NCBI RefSeq assembly: GCF_037543845.1
Contig: NZ_JBBIFX010000001.1
Span: forward strand, 1,550,001 to 1,614,000
Length of the DNA stretch: 64,000 nt
Direction: 5' to 3'
Origin: Gymnodinialimonas ulvae
GTDB lineage: Bacteria; Pseudomonadota; Alphaproteobacteria; Rhodobacterales; Rhodobacteraceae
Of the stretch, positions 55,065-63,595 are shown piece after piece. The translations under genes and the position numbers were made by a program. The notes under the pieces were generated by a model. It was given only the letters and a program-made list of their open reading frames with translations. It ran no database searches and was not told the DNA's origin. Position 1 is the first letter of the stretch. Each line of letters begins with the position of its first letter.

Positions 55065-55706
55065 ATGCATATCCTCATCACCGGCGGCAATCGTGGCATC
55101 GGGCTTGGACTGGCCGCGCATTACCGCGCGGCGGGCCATGCGGTGACGGCGACATCTCGGGATGGGGCAACGGGCGTGGCACTCGACGTGGCGGATGCGG
55201 GGTCGGTGCGCGCGATGGCGGGACAGATCGCAGAGCCGGTGGACTTGCTGGTGTGCAACGCGGGCGTGTTCCACGACCGGGACGAAGCCTTGGCGGGGGG
55301 ATACGGGGCAGACATGTGGGCAGAGACCTTTGCGGCGAATGTGACGGGGGTGTTCCTGTGCGTGCAGGCCTTGTTGCCGAATTTGCGGGCGGCGGACGGC
55401 GCGAAAGTGGCGATCATTTCAAGCCAGATGGGGTCGAGCACCAAGGCCCCAGGAAATGCGTTGATCTATCGGGCGTCGAAGGCGGCGGCGTTGAATTTGG
55501 GGATCAACCTTTCGGCGGCGCTGCGGCCCGAGGGGATCGCGGTGGGGATTTACCATCCCGGCTGGGTGCGCACGGACATGGGCGGCGACGCGGCGGCGAT
55601 CGCGGTGGCGGAAAGCGTGGCGGGCCTGTCGGCGCGGTTCGCGGCGCTGGACCTTGCGACAACGGGGTGTTTCGAGAATTGGGACGGGCGGCCGCATGCG
55701 ATTTGA
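55065..55706 (+). CDS. Short-chain dehydrogenase/reductase
   Basis: A 213-residue classical SDR. ILITGGNRGIGLGLA binds NAD(P), CNAGVF is the NNAG-like motif, Ser119/Ser120 precede the catalytic Tyr135 and Lys139 in YRASK, and YHPGWVRTDMGG follows. It resembles csgA/sniffer-type small SDRs. Substrate unknown. It is divergent from the glycosidase and upstream of lysC on the same strand. Confidence 0.9.
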   Translation: MHILITGGNRGIGLGLAAHYRAAGHAVTATSRDGATGVALDVADAGSVRAMAGQIAEPVDLLVCNAGVFHDRDEALAGGYGADMWAETFAANVTGVFLCVQALLPNLRAADGAKVAIISSQMGSSTKAPGNALIYRASKAAALNLGINLSAALRPEGIAVGIYHPGWVRTDMGGDAAAIAVAESVAGLSARFAALDLATTGCFENWDGRPHAI

Positions 55707-55772
55707 TGGGGCGGCTCTTGCCTCCTCTGCGCCTGCCCCGTAAGACGCGCCGACGCCAGAGGGACCCAAGAC

Positions 55773-57011
55773 ATGCCCACCCTTGTGATGAAATTCGGCG
55801 GCACATCCGTCGCCACGTTGGACCGTATCCGGCGCGCTGCCAAACGCGTGGGGCGCGAGGTGGCCAATGGCTACGACGTGATCGTCATCGTCTCGGCGAT
55901 GAGCGGCGAGACCAACAAGCTGGTGGGCTTCGTCGAGGAGACGGGCGGATTCTACGATGCGCGCGAATATGATGCGGTGGTCTCGTCGGGCGAGAACGTC
56001 ACCGCGGGGTTAATGGCGTTAACCTTGCAGGAGATGGACGTACCGGCGCGGTCCTGGCAGGGCTGGCAGGTGCCGCTTTTGACCACATCGGCCCATGCCA
56101 GCGCGCGGATCGAAGAGATCCCGACCGAGAATATCTCGGCCAAGTTCGCAGAGGGCATGCGCGTGGCGGTGGTCGCGGGCTTTCAGGGGATCAGCCCGGA
56201 GGGGCGGATCACGACGCTGGGGCGCGGCGGGTCGGACACCACGGCGGTGGCCTTTGCGGCGGCCTTCGGAGCGGAGCGGTGCGATATCTATACGGATGTA
56301 GACGGCGTATATACCACCGATCCACGGATCACATCGAAGGCGCGCAAGCTCCACAAGATCGCGTTCGAGGAGATGTTGGAGCTGGCCTCGCTCGGGGCGA
56401 AGGTCTTGCAGACGCGCTCGGTCGAATTGGCGATGCGCTACAATGTGCGCCTTCGGGTGCTGTCGTCGTTCGAAGAGCCGTCGGATGACGCCGGCACGCT
56501 GGTTTGTTCAGAGGATGAGATCATGGAAAGCAATGTCGTGGCCGGTGTGGCCTATTCCCGGGACGAGGCGAAGATGACCTTGCAAAGCGTCGAGGATCGC
56601 CCCGGCATCGCGGCGTCGATCTTTGGACCGCTGGCAGAGGCGGGCGTGAACGTCGACATGATCGTGCAGAACATCTCTGACGGGGGCATGACGGACATGA
56701 CGTTCTCCTGCCCGGTGGGCGAGGTGGCGCGGGCCGAGAAGGCGATGGCGGATGCCAAGGCGGCGGGCGATATCGGGTTTGCCGGGCTCGTCGCGGATAC
56801 CGACGTGGCCAAGGTGTCGATCGTGGGGATCGGGATGCGGAGCCATGCGGGCGTAGCCTCGAAAATGTTCCAGACGCTGCGCGACGAGGGGGTGAACATC
56901 AAGGTCATCACCACGTCCGAGATCAAGGTCAGCGTGCTGATCGACCGGAAGTACATGGAGCTGGCCGTGCAAGCGCTGCATGATGCGTTCGGGTTGGAGA
57001 AGGCGGCCTAG
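55773..57011 (+). CDS. lysC: Aspartate kinase
   Basis: A 412-residue aspartokinase that commits aspartate to lysine, threonine and methionine. VMKFGGTSVATLDRI starts the kinase domain (1-250), with RGGSDTTAVAFAAAF and DVDGVYTTDPRI further on; two ACT domains in the last 160 residues (AEAGVNVDMIVQNIS; MFQTLRDEGVNIKVITTSEIK) provide feedback binding, probably by lysine/threonine. thrC of the same pathway is 43 kb away in the window. Confidence 0.97.
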   Translation: MPTLVMKFGGTSVATLDRIRRAAKRVGREVANGYDVIVIVSAMSGETNKLVGFVEETGGFYDAREYDAVVSSGENVTAGLMALTLQEMDVPARSWQGWQVPLLTTSAHASARIEEIPTENISAKFAEGMRVAVVAGFQGISPEGRITTLGRGGSDTTAVAFAAAFGAERCDIYTDVDGVYTTDPRITSKARKLHKIAFEEMLELASLGAKVLQTRSVELAMRYNVRLRVLSSFEEPSDDAGTLVCSEDEIMESNVVAGVAYSRDEAKMTLQSVEDRPGIAASIFGPLAEAGVNVDMIVQNISDGGMTDMTFSCPVGEVARAEKAMADAKAAGDIGFAGLVADTDVAKVSIVGIGMRSHAGVASKMFQTLRDEGVNIKVITTSEIKVSVLIDRKYMELAVQALHDAFGLEKAA

Positions 57012-57067
57012 GGCGGCGATTGGGGTCGCGTGTCGAGCGCGGGTGCAAGCAGGCGCTGACCTTTCAG

Positions 57068-57099
57068 AAAAAAAAGCCCCCGGCCACGAGGACCGGGGG
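57068..57099 (-). terminator. Terminator for the 57193-57513 gene
   Basis: CCCCCGG (57077-57083) and CCGGGGG (57093-57099) form a GC stem; on the minus strand it is followed by eight T residues (57075-57068). It faces lysC, which ends 57 nt away. Confidence 0.85.
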
Positions 57100-57192
57100 A
57101 AGTCAAGTTCATCAGGCGCGCATCAGCGCGTGTGAACGGCGCGGCCCCGAGGCAGAGGGGCGGCGCAGGTGATCCGGGCAAGGCGCGCCGGA

Positions 57193-57513
57193 TCAGGCGG
57201 CCAGAGGCAGATCTGGCCGGACGTCTGGAGTGGGCGGCACGGAGGTCGCGGCTGTCAGCATCGCCGCCGCCCGGAGCAGGCGGGCACGGCTGCCGCCGAT
57301 CCGCGTGATCGGGGTATTTGCAAGCGTCTGACGGCGCGCGATGACGTATTCGTCGCCAACCCGGTAAGCGATTTCGATATCGATCAACGCCTCAAGGCAA
57401 TATGCGAAGCGATCGCGCCTGGCCCAGAGGACGTTGGCCTCCAGCACGAGGATGCCACCGGCGGTCAGACCGATGCGGTCAGCGAGGTCCTTGGGAGGAA
57501 ATATTGTCATCAT
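57193..57513 (-). CDS. Hypothetical protein, 106 residues
   Basis: A frame starting at two adjacent ATGs (57513, 57510) behind TTGGAG. The protein has strand-rich character: PPKDLADRIGLTAGGILVLE, then FAYCLEALIDIEIAYRVGDEYVIARR, then an Ala/Pro-rich tail. No signal peptide or helix-spanning segment. I do not recognise the family. A clear terminator follows and inverted DnaA boxes lie 44-83 nt upstream of its start, so it looks like a real, regulated gene. Confidence 0.65.
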   Translation of the reverse strand: MMTIFPPKDLADRIGLTAGGILVLEANVLWARRDRFAYCLEALIDIEIAYRVGDEYVIARRQTLANTPITRIGGSRARLLRAAAMLTAATSVPPTPDVRPDLPLAA

Positions 57514-57556
57514 CTTGGCTCCAAATTGCCGGCGCAGGCCGGATCGTGATCCGAAG

Positions 57557-57596
57557 TTGTCCACAGGTCTGCCCCCAATGTTGGGGCTGTGGATAA
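57557..57596. promoter_or_regulatory. Inverted DnaA boxes flanking a palindrome
   Basis: TTGTCCACA (57557-57565) and, on the opposite strand, the consensus box TTATCCACA (57588-57596) face each other around CCCCAATGTTGGGG (57573-57586, arms CCCCAA/TTGGGG). The pair lies 44 nt upstream of the 106-residue gene. It could be a DnaA-controlled promoter or a DnaA titration site. Confidence 0.5.
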
Positions 57597-57684
57597 CTTT
57601 GCAACGACATATAGGGGGGAATTGTTCCCGATGGCGCGTCATTTTTCTGCACGAAGGCGTGTGTTCGAAGCGATCAAGGGGGGA

Positions 57685-58602
57685 TCAGGAGGTGGAGCCG
57701 TCCGCGCCCCCTGCCCCGTTTGCACGACGCGTGGGCCAGATCTCCAGTACCGCGGCCACCAGAACCAGAGCGCCACCTAGGATTTCGGCGAAGCTCAGGG
57801 TTTCGCCCGCCCAGAGCGCAGCGGTGGCGGTCCCGATCAGGACCTCGGCCATCAGCAGGATGCCGACCCGGGCCGGGTCGAGGCGGGCGGCGGCCCACAT
57901 CAGCGCGGCCATGGCCGTCCCCCACCAAAGCGCGCCGGTGCCGATGGCGACGGGGATCAGGGCAGCGGGATTTGCGATAGCCCCGAGATCCGGCCAGGGC
58001 GCGAGGAGCGGGGCAAGCGCGAGGCTGGTCAACGCGGCCCCGAGGGTGAAGATGAAGCCTGCGGTGATCGGCTCAACCTCCGGGCGGAGCCGGACGCCCG
58101 TGGTCGACACGGCCCAGATCATGCCCGCAAGCAAGGCCATCCATTCGCCGATTCCGCGCGGCAAAGGCACCTGCCCACCCGCGCCGAGCATGACGAGAAG
58201 CCCGGCGAGACCGGCAAAAATCGCCCACAGACGCAGGCGCGTGGTGGGCCAGCCAAGGATAAACCGCGTGATCAGCGTGCTCCAGATCGGGGTCAGGAAC
58301 CACAGCAGGATGATCATCGCGACGCGGCCATAAACAAAGCCGATGGAATAAAGCGCAAAGGCCGCCCCCCCGAGCGCCACGGCCGTCAGTGCCATGGGAT
58401 CGGCGGCGCGCACGGCATCGGTGCGGCGCAGGATGCGGGGCAGCAACAGGAGGCTGCCCGTGAGCGTGATGGCGAAGGTGCCCCATGCGCCGGGCAGGCC
58501 CATTTCCGCGATTTGGCGAACGGGCATCCAGTAAAGGCCGTAGAGCACGCCGATGGCGATCACGATGGCGGTGGCCAGACGGGTTTCGCGCGCGAGGATC
58601 AT
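57685..58602 (-). CDS. EamA/DMT superfamily transporter
   Basis: A 305-residue membrane protein with about ten hydrophobic segments in two EamA repeats (LATAIVIAIGVLYGLYWMPV first; ALIPVAIGTGALWWGTAMAAL in the second half). Such proteins export metabolites such as amino acids or nucleosides. ATG 58602 begins the first helix; an upstream GTG would add 18 residues. Divergent from the CxxxC operon. Substrate not predictable. Confidence 0.87.
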   Translation of the reverse strand: MILARETRLATAIVIAIGVLYGLYWMPVRQIAEMGLPGAWGTFAITLTGSLLLLPRILRRTDAVRAADPMALTAVALGGAAFALYSIGFVYGRVAMIILLWFLTPIWSTLITRFILGWPTTRLRLWAIFAGLAGLLVMLGAGGQVPLPRGIGEWMALLAGMIWAVSTTGVRLRPEVEPITAGFIFTLGAALTSLALAPLLAPWPDLGAIANPAALIPVAIGTGALWWGTAMAALMWAAARLDPARVGILLMAEVLIGTATAALWAGETLSFAEILGGALVLVAAVLEIWPTRRANGAGGADGSTS

Positions 58603-58743
58603 GGCACCGGCGTAGCGGGCGCGCGGGATGGGTGCAATGCGGGCGGCGACGATCACATTTTTGCATTCGGCGAAAACGTGATGAAGGGGGGTGCGACATT
58701 CCTGCTAGGCTGCATGCACAGGGACAATTTGAGAGGTTCAGTT

Positions 58744-59187
58744 ATGCGATATGGTTTGGCGGCGGCGCTGATCTGTGCTGCAGCACCTGGGTTTGCCCAG
58801 GGCGAAGATGTGGAAATCCGGGGCGAGGTGATCGACACCTGGTGCTATTTCTCGGGCGTGATGGGCGGGCCCGACGCGGTGCAGGGCACGGCGCATCATA
58901 CCTGCGCGATCTGGTGCTCGGCGGGTGGCATTCCGGTGGGCCTGCTGGCCGATGACGGCACGGTTTACATGATCCTGGCCATCGGCGGCGATGACCAGAG
59001 CGCAAGCGGTCAAACGCAGTTGGAATTGGCGAGCCATGAGGTCACCGTGTCGGGGCAGCATTTCGCGCGCGACGGGTTGAACTATCTGGTGATCGACGCA
59101 GTGGTCGAGGACCACGGCATCACCAATATCAATCACACGGATTTCGGCGTCGTTCCCGGCTTCGCAATCCCCAATCCGGAGGGCTGA
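58744..59187 (+). CDS. Periplasmic CxxxC protein A, conserved unknown
   Basis: A 147-residue exported protein (signal MRYGLAAALICAAAPGFAQG). The mature part has EVIDTWC (Cys34), HHTCAIWC (His51, His52, Cys54, Cys58) and GGIPVGLLADDG. CAIWC is a C-x3-C as in SCO copper proteins. The pattern VxDxxC...CxxxC...GLLxxDG recurs in the next gene, so the two look paralogous. GAGAGG precedes the ATG. It is the first of five tightly packed genes. Metal or heme binding through Cys/His is a reasonable inference. Confidence 0.8.
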   Translation: MRYGLAAALICAAAPGFAQGEDVEIRGEVIDTWCYFSGVMGGPDAVQGTAHHTCAIWCSAGGIPVGLLADDGTVYMILAIGGDDQSASGQTQLELASHEVTVSGQHFARDGLNYLVIDAVVEDHGITNINHTDFGVVPGFAIPNPEG

Positions 59188-59191
59188 AACG

Positions 59192-59758
59192 ATGTGGAAA
59201 TATATGATTCCGTTGGCGTTTCTGGCAGCACCCGCCGCAGCGCAGGAGGGCCCGTTCTCGGAAGGCTCCGAGGCGCGGTCCTGGAACCTGGCGTGGGAGG
59301 AACCGGCGCGGTTCGAGGCGGACGTCGTTGATATGTTGTGCGAAGTGGCGGGCGATTGCGCCAATGCCTGCGCCACGGGACGCCAATTGGGACTGCTGCG
59401 CGCGGCGGACGGCGTGCTGACGTATCCCAACAAGAACAATCAGGGGATTTTCACCGGCGCGGCCGTTGATTTGCAGCCATTTTGCGGGATGCAGGTCGAG
59501 GTGGACGGGTTGATGATCGAGGATGAGTTCCTCGGCGCGACCAATGTCTACCTGGTGCAAATGATCCGCGAGGTCGGGTCCGAGGACTGGGTCACGGCCA
59601 ATGGCTGGACCGCGGCCTGGGCCGAAGAGCAGCCCGAGGCGGCCGCACAGGACGGGCGGTGGTATCGCAACGATCCGCGCGTGCTGGCCGAGATCGAAGC
59701 GGACGGATACCTGGGCACCGGCGAGACCTGGACAGAGGCATGGGAGATAACACGTTGA
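59192..59758 (+). CDS. Periplasmic CxxxC protein B, paralogue-like of A
   Basis: A 188-residue exported protein (signal ending AAPAAAQ). VVDMLC (Cys50), GDCANAC (Cys56, Cys60, C-x3-C) and RQLGLLRAADG mirror the arrangement in protein A; a further Cys98 sits in QPFCGM. The C-terminal third is acidic and Trp-rich. It starts 4 nt after gene A and its stop overlaps the SCO start (TTGA). Function unknown; the shared motif and SCO neighbour suggest copper or thiol-redox handling. Confidence 0.8.
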   Translation: MWKYMIPLAFLAAPAAAQEGPFSEGSEARSWNLAWEEPARFEADVVDMLCEVAGDCANACATGRQLGLLRAADGVLTYPNKNNQGIFTGAAVDLQPFCGMQVEVDGLMIEDEFLGATNVYLVQMIREVGSEDWVTANGWTAAWAEEQPEAAAQDGRWYRNDPRVLAEIEADGYLGTGETWTEAWEITR

Positions 59759-60306
59759 GATTGCTGGCATTCGCGATATCTCTCTGCGCCGGGGCGGCCT
59801 CGGCGCAATCGTTGGAGGACGGGCTTGGCGGGGCGTTCGAATTGATCGACCACACCGGGGCCGTGCGCACGGAGGCAGACCCGGACGGGCAGCCGCAACT
59901 GGTGTTTTTCGGCTATGCGAATTGCCAGGAAATCTGCTCGGCGGTGTTCCCGACGATGGCGTCGATCGTGGAAATCCTGGAGGCGGACGGGACGGCCCTA
60001 CGCCCGGTGATGATCACCGTCGATCCAGAACGCGACACGGTGGAGACGATGGCGGAGGCGCTGCATGTGCACCACCCGGCGTTTGTCGGCCTGACCGGAT
60101 CGGAGGCCGCGTTGCAGGTGGCCTATGACGCCTACTCCGTTGAATTCGAAGAGCTATTCGTCGATCCGTTTTATGGCACGGTGTTTTCGCATGGCTCGTT
60201 CATCTATTTGCTGGACGGGGCGGGCGAGGTTCTGACGCTGTTGCCGCCGGTGCTGGGGCCGGAGATGATGGCCGAGATCGTCGGCGGTTATCTGGAGGCG
60301 TCCTGA
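59755..60306 (+). CDS. SCO1/SenC family protein
   Basis: A 183-residue exported thioredoxin-fold protein. Cys57 and Cys61 in GYANCQEICSAVFP are the copper/redox C-x3-C, and VFSHGSFIYLLD contains the partner His. TVDPERDTVE is a family block. SCO proteins deliver or reduce copper for CuA oxidases, but the cta genes are 42 kb away and this copy serves a different operon. I chose TTG 59755: GGAGAT is 7 nt upstream and it starts the signal peptide; an ATG five codons earlier is possible. Confidence 0.88.
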   Translation: MRLLAFAISLCAGAASAQSLEDGLGGAFELIDHTGAVRTEADPDGQPQLVFFGYANCQEICSAVFPTMASIVEILEADGTALRPVMITVDPERDTVETMAEALHVHHPAFVGLTGSEAALQVAYDAYSVEFEELFVDPFYGTVFSHGSFIYLLDGAGEVLTLLPPVLGPEMMAEIVGGYLEAS

Positions 60307-60307
60307 G

Positions 60308-60766
60308 GTGAACAGACGGCGGTTTTTGATCGGCGCGGGTGCGCTTGCGCTGGTGGGCGCGGGCTTTGCGGCGACGGAGGGGCGGAACCTGTTTTATGCC
60401 GCTTTGTCGGAAAATGTGGGCGAACAGATCCGCGTTGGAGCCGCCCATGAGATGGCGCAGGCGGGTGAGATCGTGTTGATCGACATTCGCCGTCCGGACG
60501 AATGGGAGGCGACCGGATCGCCCGCGTCGGGGCATCGGCTGGATATGCGGCGCGACGATTTTTCCCAAGCATTGCTGGAGCTTACGGGCGGCGCTACGGA
60601 TGCGCGGGTCGCCCTGATTTGTGCGCGCGGGGTGCGATCCTCGCGGCTGACGAACCGGCTGATGGAGGCCGGATTTACCAACATCATCGACGTGCCGGAG
60701 GGCATGCTGGGGTCGGGCGCAGGGCCCGGATGGATCAGGGAAGGATTGCCGGTTGATCGCTCGTAA
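60308..60766 (+). CDS. Secreted rhodanese-like protein, Tat-type signal
   Basis: A 152-residue protein. MNRRRFLIGAGALALVGAG is a probable Tat signal. The rhodanese domain has IDIRRPDEWEATGSP and the catalytic loop CARGVRS (Cys105), then FTNIIDVPEGMLGS. It could move sulfane sulfur in the periplasm. The GTG start lies behind GAGG one base after the SCO stop. The Tat signal suggests folding, or cofactor acquisition, before export. Confidence 0.87.
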   Translation: MNRRRFLIGAGALALVGAGFAATEGRNLFYAALSENVGEQIRVGAAHEMAQAGEIVLIDIRRPDEWEATGSPASGHRLDMRRDDFSQALLELTGGATDARVALICARGVRSSRLTNRLMEAGFTNIIDVPEGMLGSGAGPGWIREGLPVDRS

Positions 60767-61586
60767 ATGTTTGACGGCGCTTGGTGTGTTGCTGGCCGCC
60801 GCTGTGCCTGCGCTTGCCGATTGTGCGGGCGTCGAGGGCGCCTGCGAGGTGCCGATGGGCGCCTACCATATCGCGCTTCCCGAGGGCGAGGGTCCGTTTC
60901 CAGCGGTGATGATGCTGCATGGCGCGGGCGGGCGCGGCGAAGGCATGGTGAACATGCTGCGCGCCGCCGTCACCGCGCGGGGCTATGCGTTGATCGGGCC
61001 GCAGGGCCTGCAGCGCGAAGGGTCCCGGTTCGGCTCGACCTGGTCGTTTCACCCCGAGTTCGAGCCGATCCGCGACGAGGCCGCGTTCTTCGAAGAGGTG
61101 CTGAGCCACGCGGCGGAGACCCACAATGTTGACCGGCAAGATATTGTAATCGCGGGTTTTTCCATTGGCGGGTCCATGACCTCCTACCTGGCCTGCGCCG
61201 CGCCCGGCATCGCGCGGGCCTATGCGCCGGTGGCGGGGTCGTTCTGGCGACCGCATCCGGCGCTGGATGCCTGTGCGGGGCCCGTGGATGTGCTGCATAC
61301 CCATGGCTGGACCGACGGAACGGTGCCCATCGAGGGCCGTGTTTTCCGCGATGGAACGGTGCGGCAGGGGGATGTTTTCGCGGGCATGGAGATCTGGCGC
61401 GAGACCAATGGATGCGACCGCTCCGCGCCCGATGAGATCAACAATGACGGTTTCTACTGGCAGCGGATCTGGACGTCATGCGACGCGGGATCGCTGCGCT
61501 TTGCGCTGTTTCCTGGCGGACATGCGGTGCCGCGCGGATGGGCCGACCTGGCGCTGGATTGGTTTGAGGCGCTGCCCCGCGACTGA
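60753..61586 (+). CDS. Secreted alpha/beta-hydrolase, LpqC/PHB depolymerase-like
   Basis: A 277-residue exported esterase-like protein (signal ending VPALAD). AVMMLHGAGGRG forms the oxyanion region, GFSIGGSMTSYLAC holds the nucleophile Ser137, and THGWTDGTVPI and GGHAVPRGW supply acid and His. The Cys pairs (DCAGVEGAC; Asp-Ala-Cys-Ala-Gly) may form disulfides. TTG 60753 overlaps the rhodanese end by 14 nt. Natural substrate unknown: polyhydroxyalkanoate, feruloyl or similar esters. Confidence 0.85.
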   Translation: MIARKCLTALGVLLAAAVPALADCAGVEGACEVPMGAYHIALPEGEGPFPAVMMLHGAGGRGEGMVNMLRAAVTARGYALIGPQGLQREGSRFGSTWSFHPEFEPIRDEAAFFEEVLSHAAETHNVDRQDIVIAGFSIGGSMTSYLACAAPGIARAYAPVAGSFWRPHPALDACAGPVDVLHTHGWTDGTVPIEGRVFRDGTVRQGDVFAGMEIWRETNGCDRSAPDEINNDGFYWQRIWTSCDAGSLRFALFPGGHAVPRGWADLALDWFEALPRD

Positions 61587-61702
61587 GCTCTGCGGAACAA
61601 TTATGCGCACAATTGCACGGGTTTTTCCGAAATTGCGTCGAGATGAACGGGGTTTTGCGGCGGCGGAGCGGAGGACCGCGGGTCCGTGGAGGGGCTGAGG
61701 GC

Positions 61703-63595
61703 TTATTCGGCCGCGTCGGGCAGATCGCCGAGCGTGGCGCGCAACTCTGCGCGGTGGGCCTTGGCGGCGCGAATGATCGCCGGCGCGGCGTAGACCTCGG
61801 GCGTGCCCATGGCGCGCGCGGTGGCCCGGAAGCGGGTCAGGTTCAGGCCCGAGAGCGCCGAAAGCGGTACGGCCATGGCCAGCGACACCGCAATCGGCAG
61901 CAGCCAGAACGAGACAATCCCCGCCCCCATCCCCGCGATCAGGCCGATGCCAGCGACGGTTTCCAGCCAGTGAAATTTCAGCATCGACCAGACGGAATAC
62001 TTCCCGGCGGCGCGGGTCTGCGGTTTCCAGTCGACGCGCAAGCCCAGGGTCGTGCGGAGCACGGCGAGGGTCTGTTGCACCATCAGGATCGGCGCATAGA
62101 GGATCGACAGGATCAGTTCGGACACGAAGGAGGCGGCGAAGCGGATCGGCCCGCCAAGTTCCGCGATGCGAACGCCGATGGAGCCTACGGCGGCCGCGCC
62201 AAGCGCCTTGGGGGCGAGCAGCATGCCGTACATGAACACCAGCAGCGCGCTGGAATGCACGACGGTCATCTCGGGCCATTGCACCTGTGGGTTGAGGCCG
62301 GAGAAGTAGCGGATCACGTTTTGCTCGGTGCCCGTGCCGATCAGGGCCCAGACCATCAGGAGCGCGAACCACATCGGCGACAAGAGGTAGCTGATCGCGC
62401 CGTGGAAGAGGTGGAAGCGCGAGACGCCGTGAAAGCCGCGCGAGGCCAGCAGCTTGAGGTGTTGCAGGTTGCCCTGGCACCAGCGTTGGTCGCGGATCAC
62501 GTAATCGATCAGGGTGGCGGGGACTTCCTCGTAGCTGCCCTTGATGCGCGGCGAGAAGCGCACGCCCCACCCGGCGCGGCGCAAAAGCCCCGCCTCGACG
62601 AAGTCATGGCTCAGGATCAGCGCGCCCTTGCCGGTGCCCCGACCCATCAACGGGCGGATTTTCGGCAGGCCCGCGCAGGAGGCGAAGGCGGCGGTGCGTA
62701 TAATGGCGTTGTGGCCCCAGTAATTGCCCTCGCGGTCGGACCAGGTGGCCAGCCCCTCGGCCAGGCCCGCGCCGTAGATCGTCGAGGCGAATTGCTGCAC
62801 CCGAGCGAAGACGGTTTCGGCCCCGAAGAGTTGCGGCACCGATTGAATCAGCCCGGCGGAGGCATCGGTCGAAAGCTCATCGGTGAGTGCCACGATGGCG
62901 GCGCCCGACATCAGGCTGTCGGCGTCGAGCACCAGCATCGCGTCATGGGCCCCGCCCCAGTTTTCCACCCAATCGGCCAGATTGCCGACCTTGCGGTCGG
63001 TGTTCATGGCGCGGCGGCGGTAGTGCAGGCGAATATGATCCGGCAGGCGCGCGCGCAGGGTTGCGAAGGCGCGCAGTTCCTGCTCGGCGGTGGCCGCGTC
63101 GCGGGTGTCGGACAGGATGAAGAGCGTGTAGCGGTGGCCGGTCGGATGCGCGTCGAGTTCTTCGAGCATGGCGCAGGCATTGCCGAAGACGTCCCATGGC
63201 ACCTCGTTATAGCACGGCACCAGCAGGGCCACATCCATCGCAGGCCCCGGTTTCGGGGCGGTGGCGGGACGGCTCAGCGCGAGGCGCGCGACGCCGATGG
63301 TGACGGTCGAGACCGACAGCGAGATCCAGAAGAACGTCAGCGCGATCAGCGTGACCAGCGCGATTTCGAACCCGTTGAGCCCGCCCATTGCGAACCAATC
63401 GGTGAACGCCGCGACCAGGGCCAGCGTGGTGGCGAAGGCCGGGATGAAGGTGGCCAGCCGCCACATCCACGCGCGGGTGTGAGCGATGCCGGGGGCGGCT
63501 TTGTCGGTATAAGGCGCGCGCAGGTCCTGGACCGGGTGGGCCAGAGGCGCATGCGGTGGCATGTAGGGATCGACGCGGGGCAGCGGGGCCGTCAT
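61703..63595 (-). CDS. opgH: Glucans biosynthesis glucosyltransferase H
   Basis: A 630-residue inner-membrane GT2 enzyme making the beta-1,2 backbone of osmoregulated periplasmic glucans. Two helices precede the catalytic domain (LLVPCYNEVPWDVFGN, then VLDADSLMSG, SHDFVEAGLLRRAGW and the QxxRW motif in RDQRWCQGNL), and several helices follow. ATG 63595 overlaps the opgG stop (ATGA). Convergent with the esterase gene. Confidence 0.95.
   Translation of the reverse strand: MTAPLPRVDPYMPPHAPLAHPVQDLRAPYTDKAAPGIAHTRAWMWRLATFIPAFATTLALVAAFTDWFAMGGLNGFEIALVTLIALTFFWISLSVSTVTIGVARLALSRPATAPKPGPAMDVALLVPCYNEVPWDVFGNACAMLEELDAHPTGHRYTLFILSDTRDAATAEQELRAFATLRARLPDHIRLHYRRRAMNTDRKVGNLADWVENWGGAHDAMLVLDADSLMSGAAIVALTDELSTDASAGLIQSVPQLFGAETVFARVQQFASTIYGAGLAEGLATWSDREGNYWGHNAIIRTAAFASCAGLPKIRPLMGRGTGKGALILSHDFVEAGLLRRAGWGVRFSPRIKGSYEEVPATLIDYVIRDQRWCQGNLQHLKLLASRGFHGVSRFHLFHGAISYLLSPMWFALLMVWALIGTGTEQNVIRYFSGLNPQVQWPEMTVVHSSALLVFMYGMLLAPKALGAAAVGSIGVRIAELGGPIRFAASFVSELILSILYAPILMVQQTLAVLRTTLGLRVDWKPQTRAAGKYSVWSMLKFHWLETVAGIGLIAGMGAGIVSFWLLPIAVSLAMAVPLSALSGLNLTRFRATARAMGTPEVYAAPAIIRAAKAHRAELRATLGDLPDAAE

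Noticed and set aside
36555..60322. An 18-nt identity (GAGGTGAACAGACGGCGG) at 36555-36572 and at the rhodanese start 60305-60322.
   Set aside because: Flanks do not match and one such pair is near chance level in GC-rich DNA of this length; no duplication can be shown.
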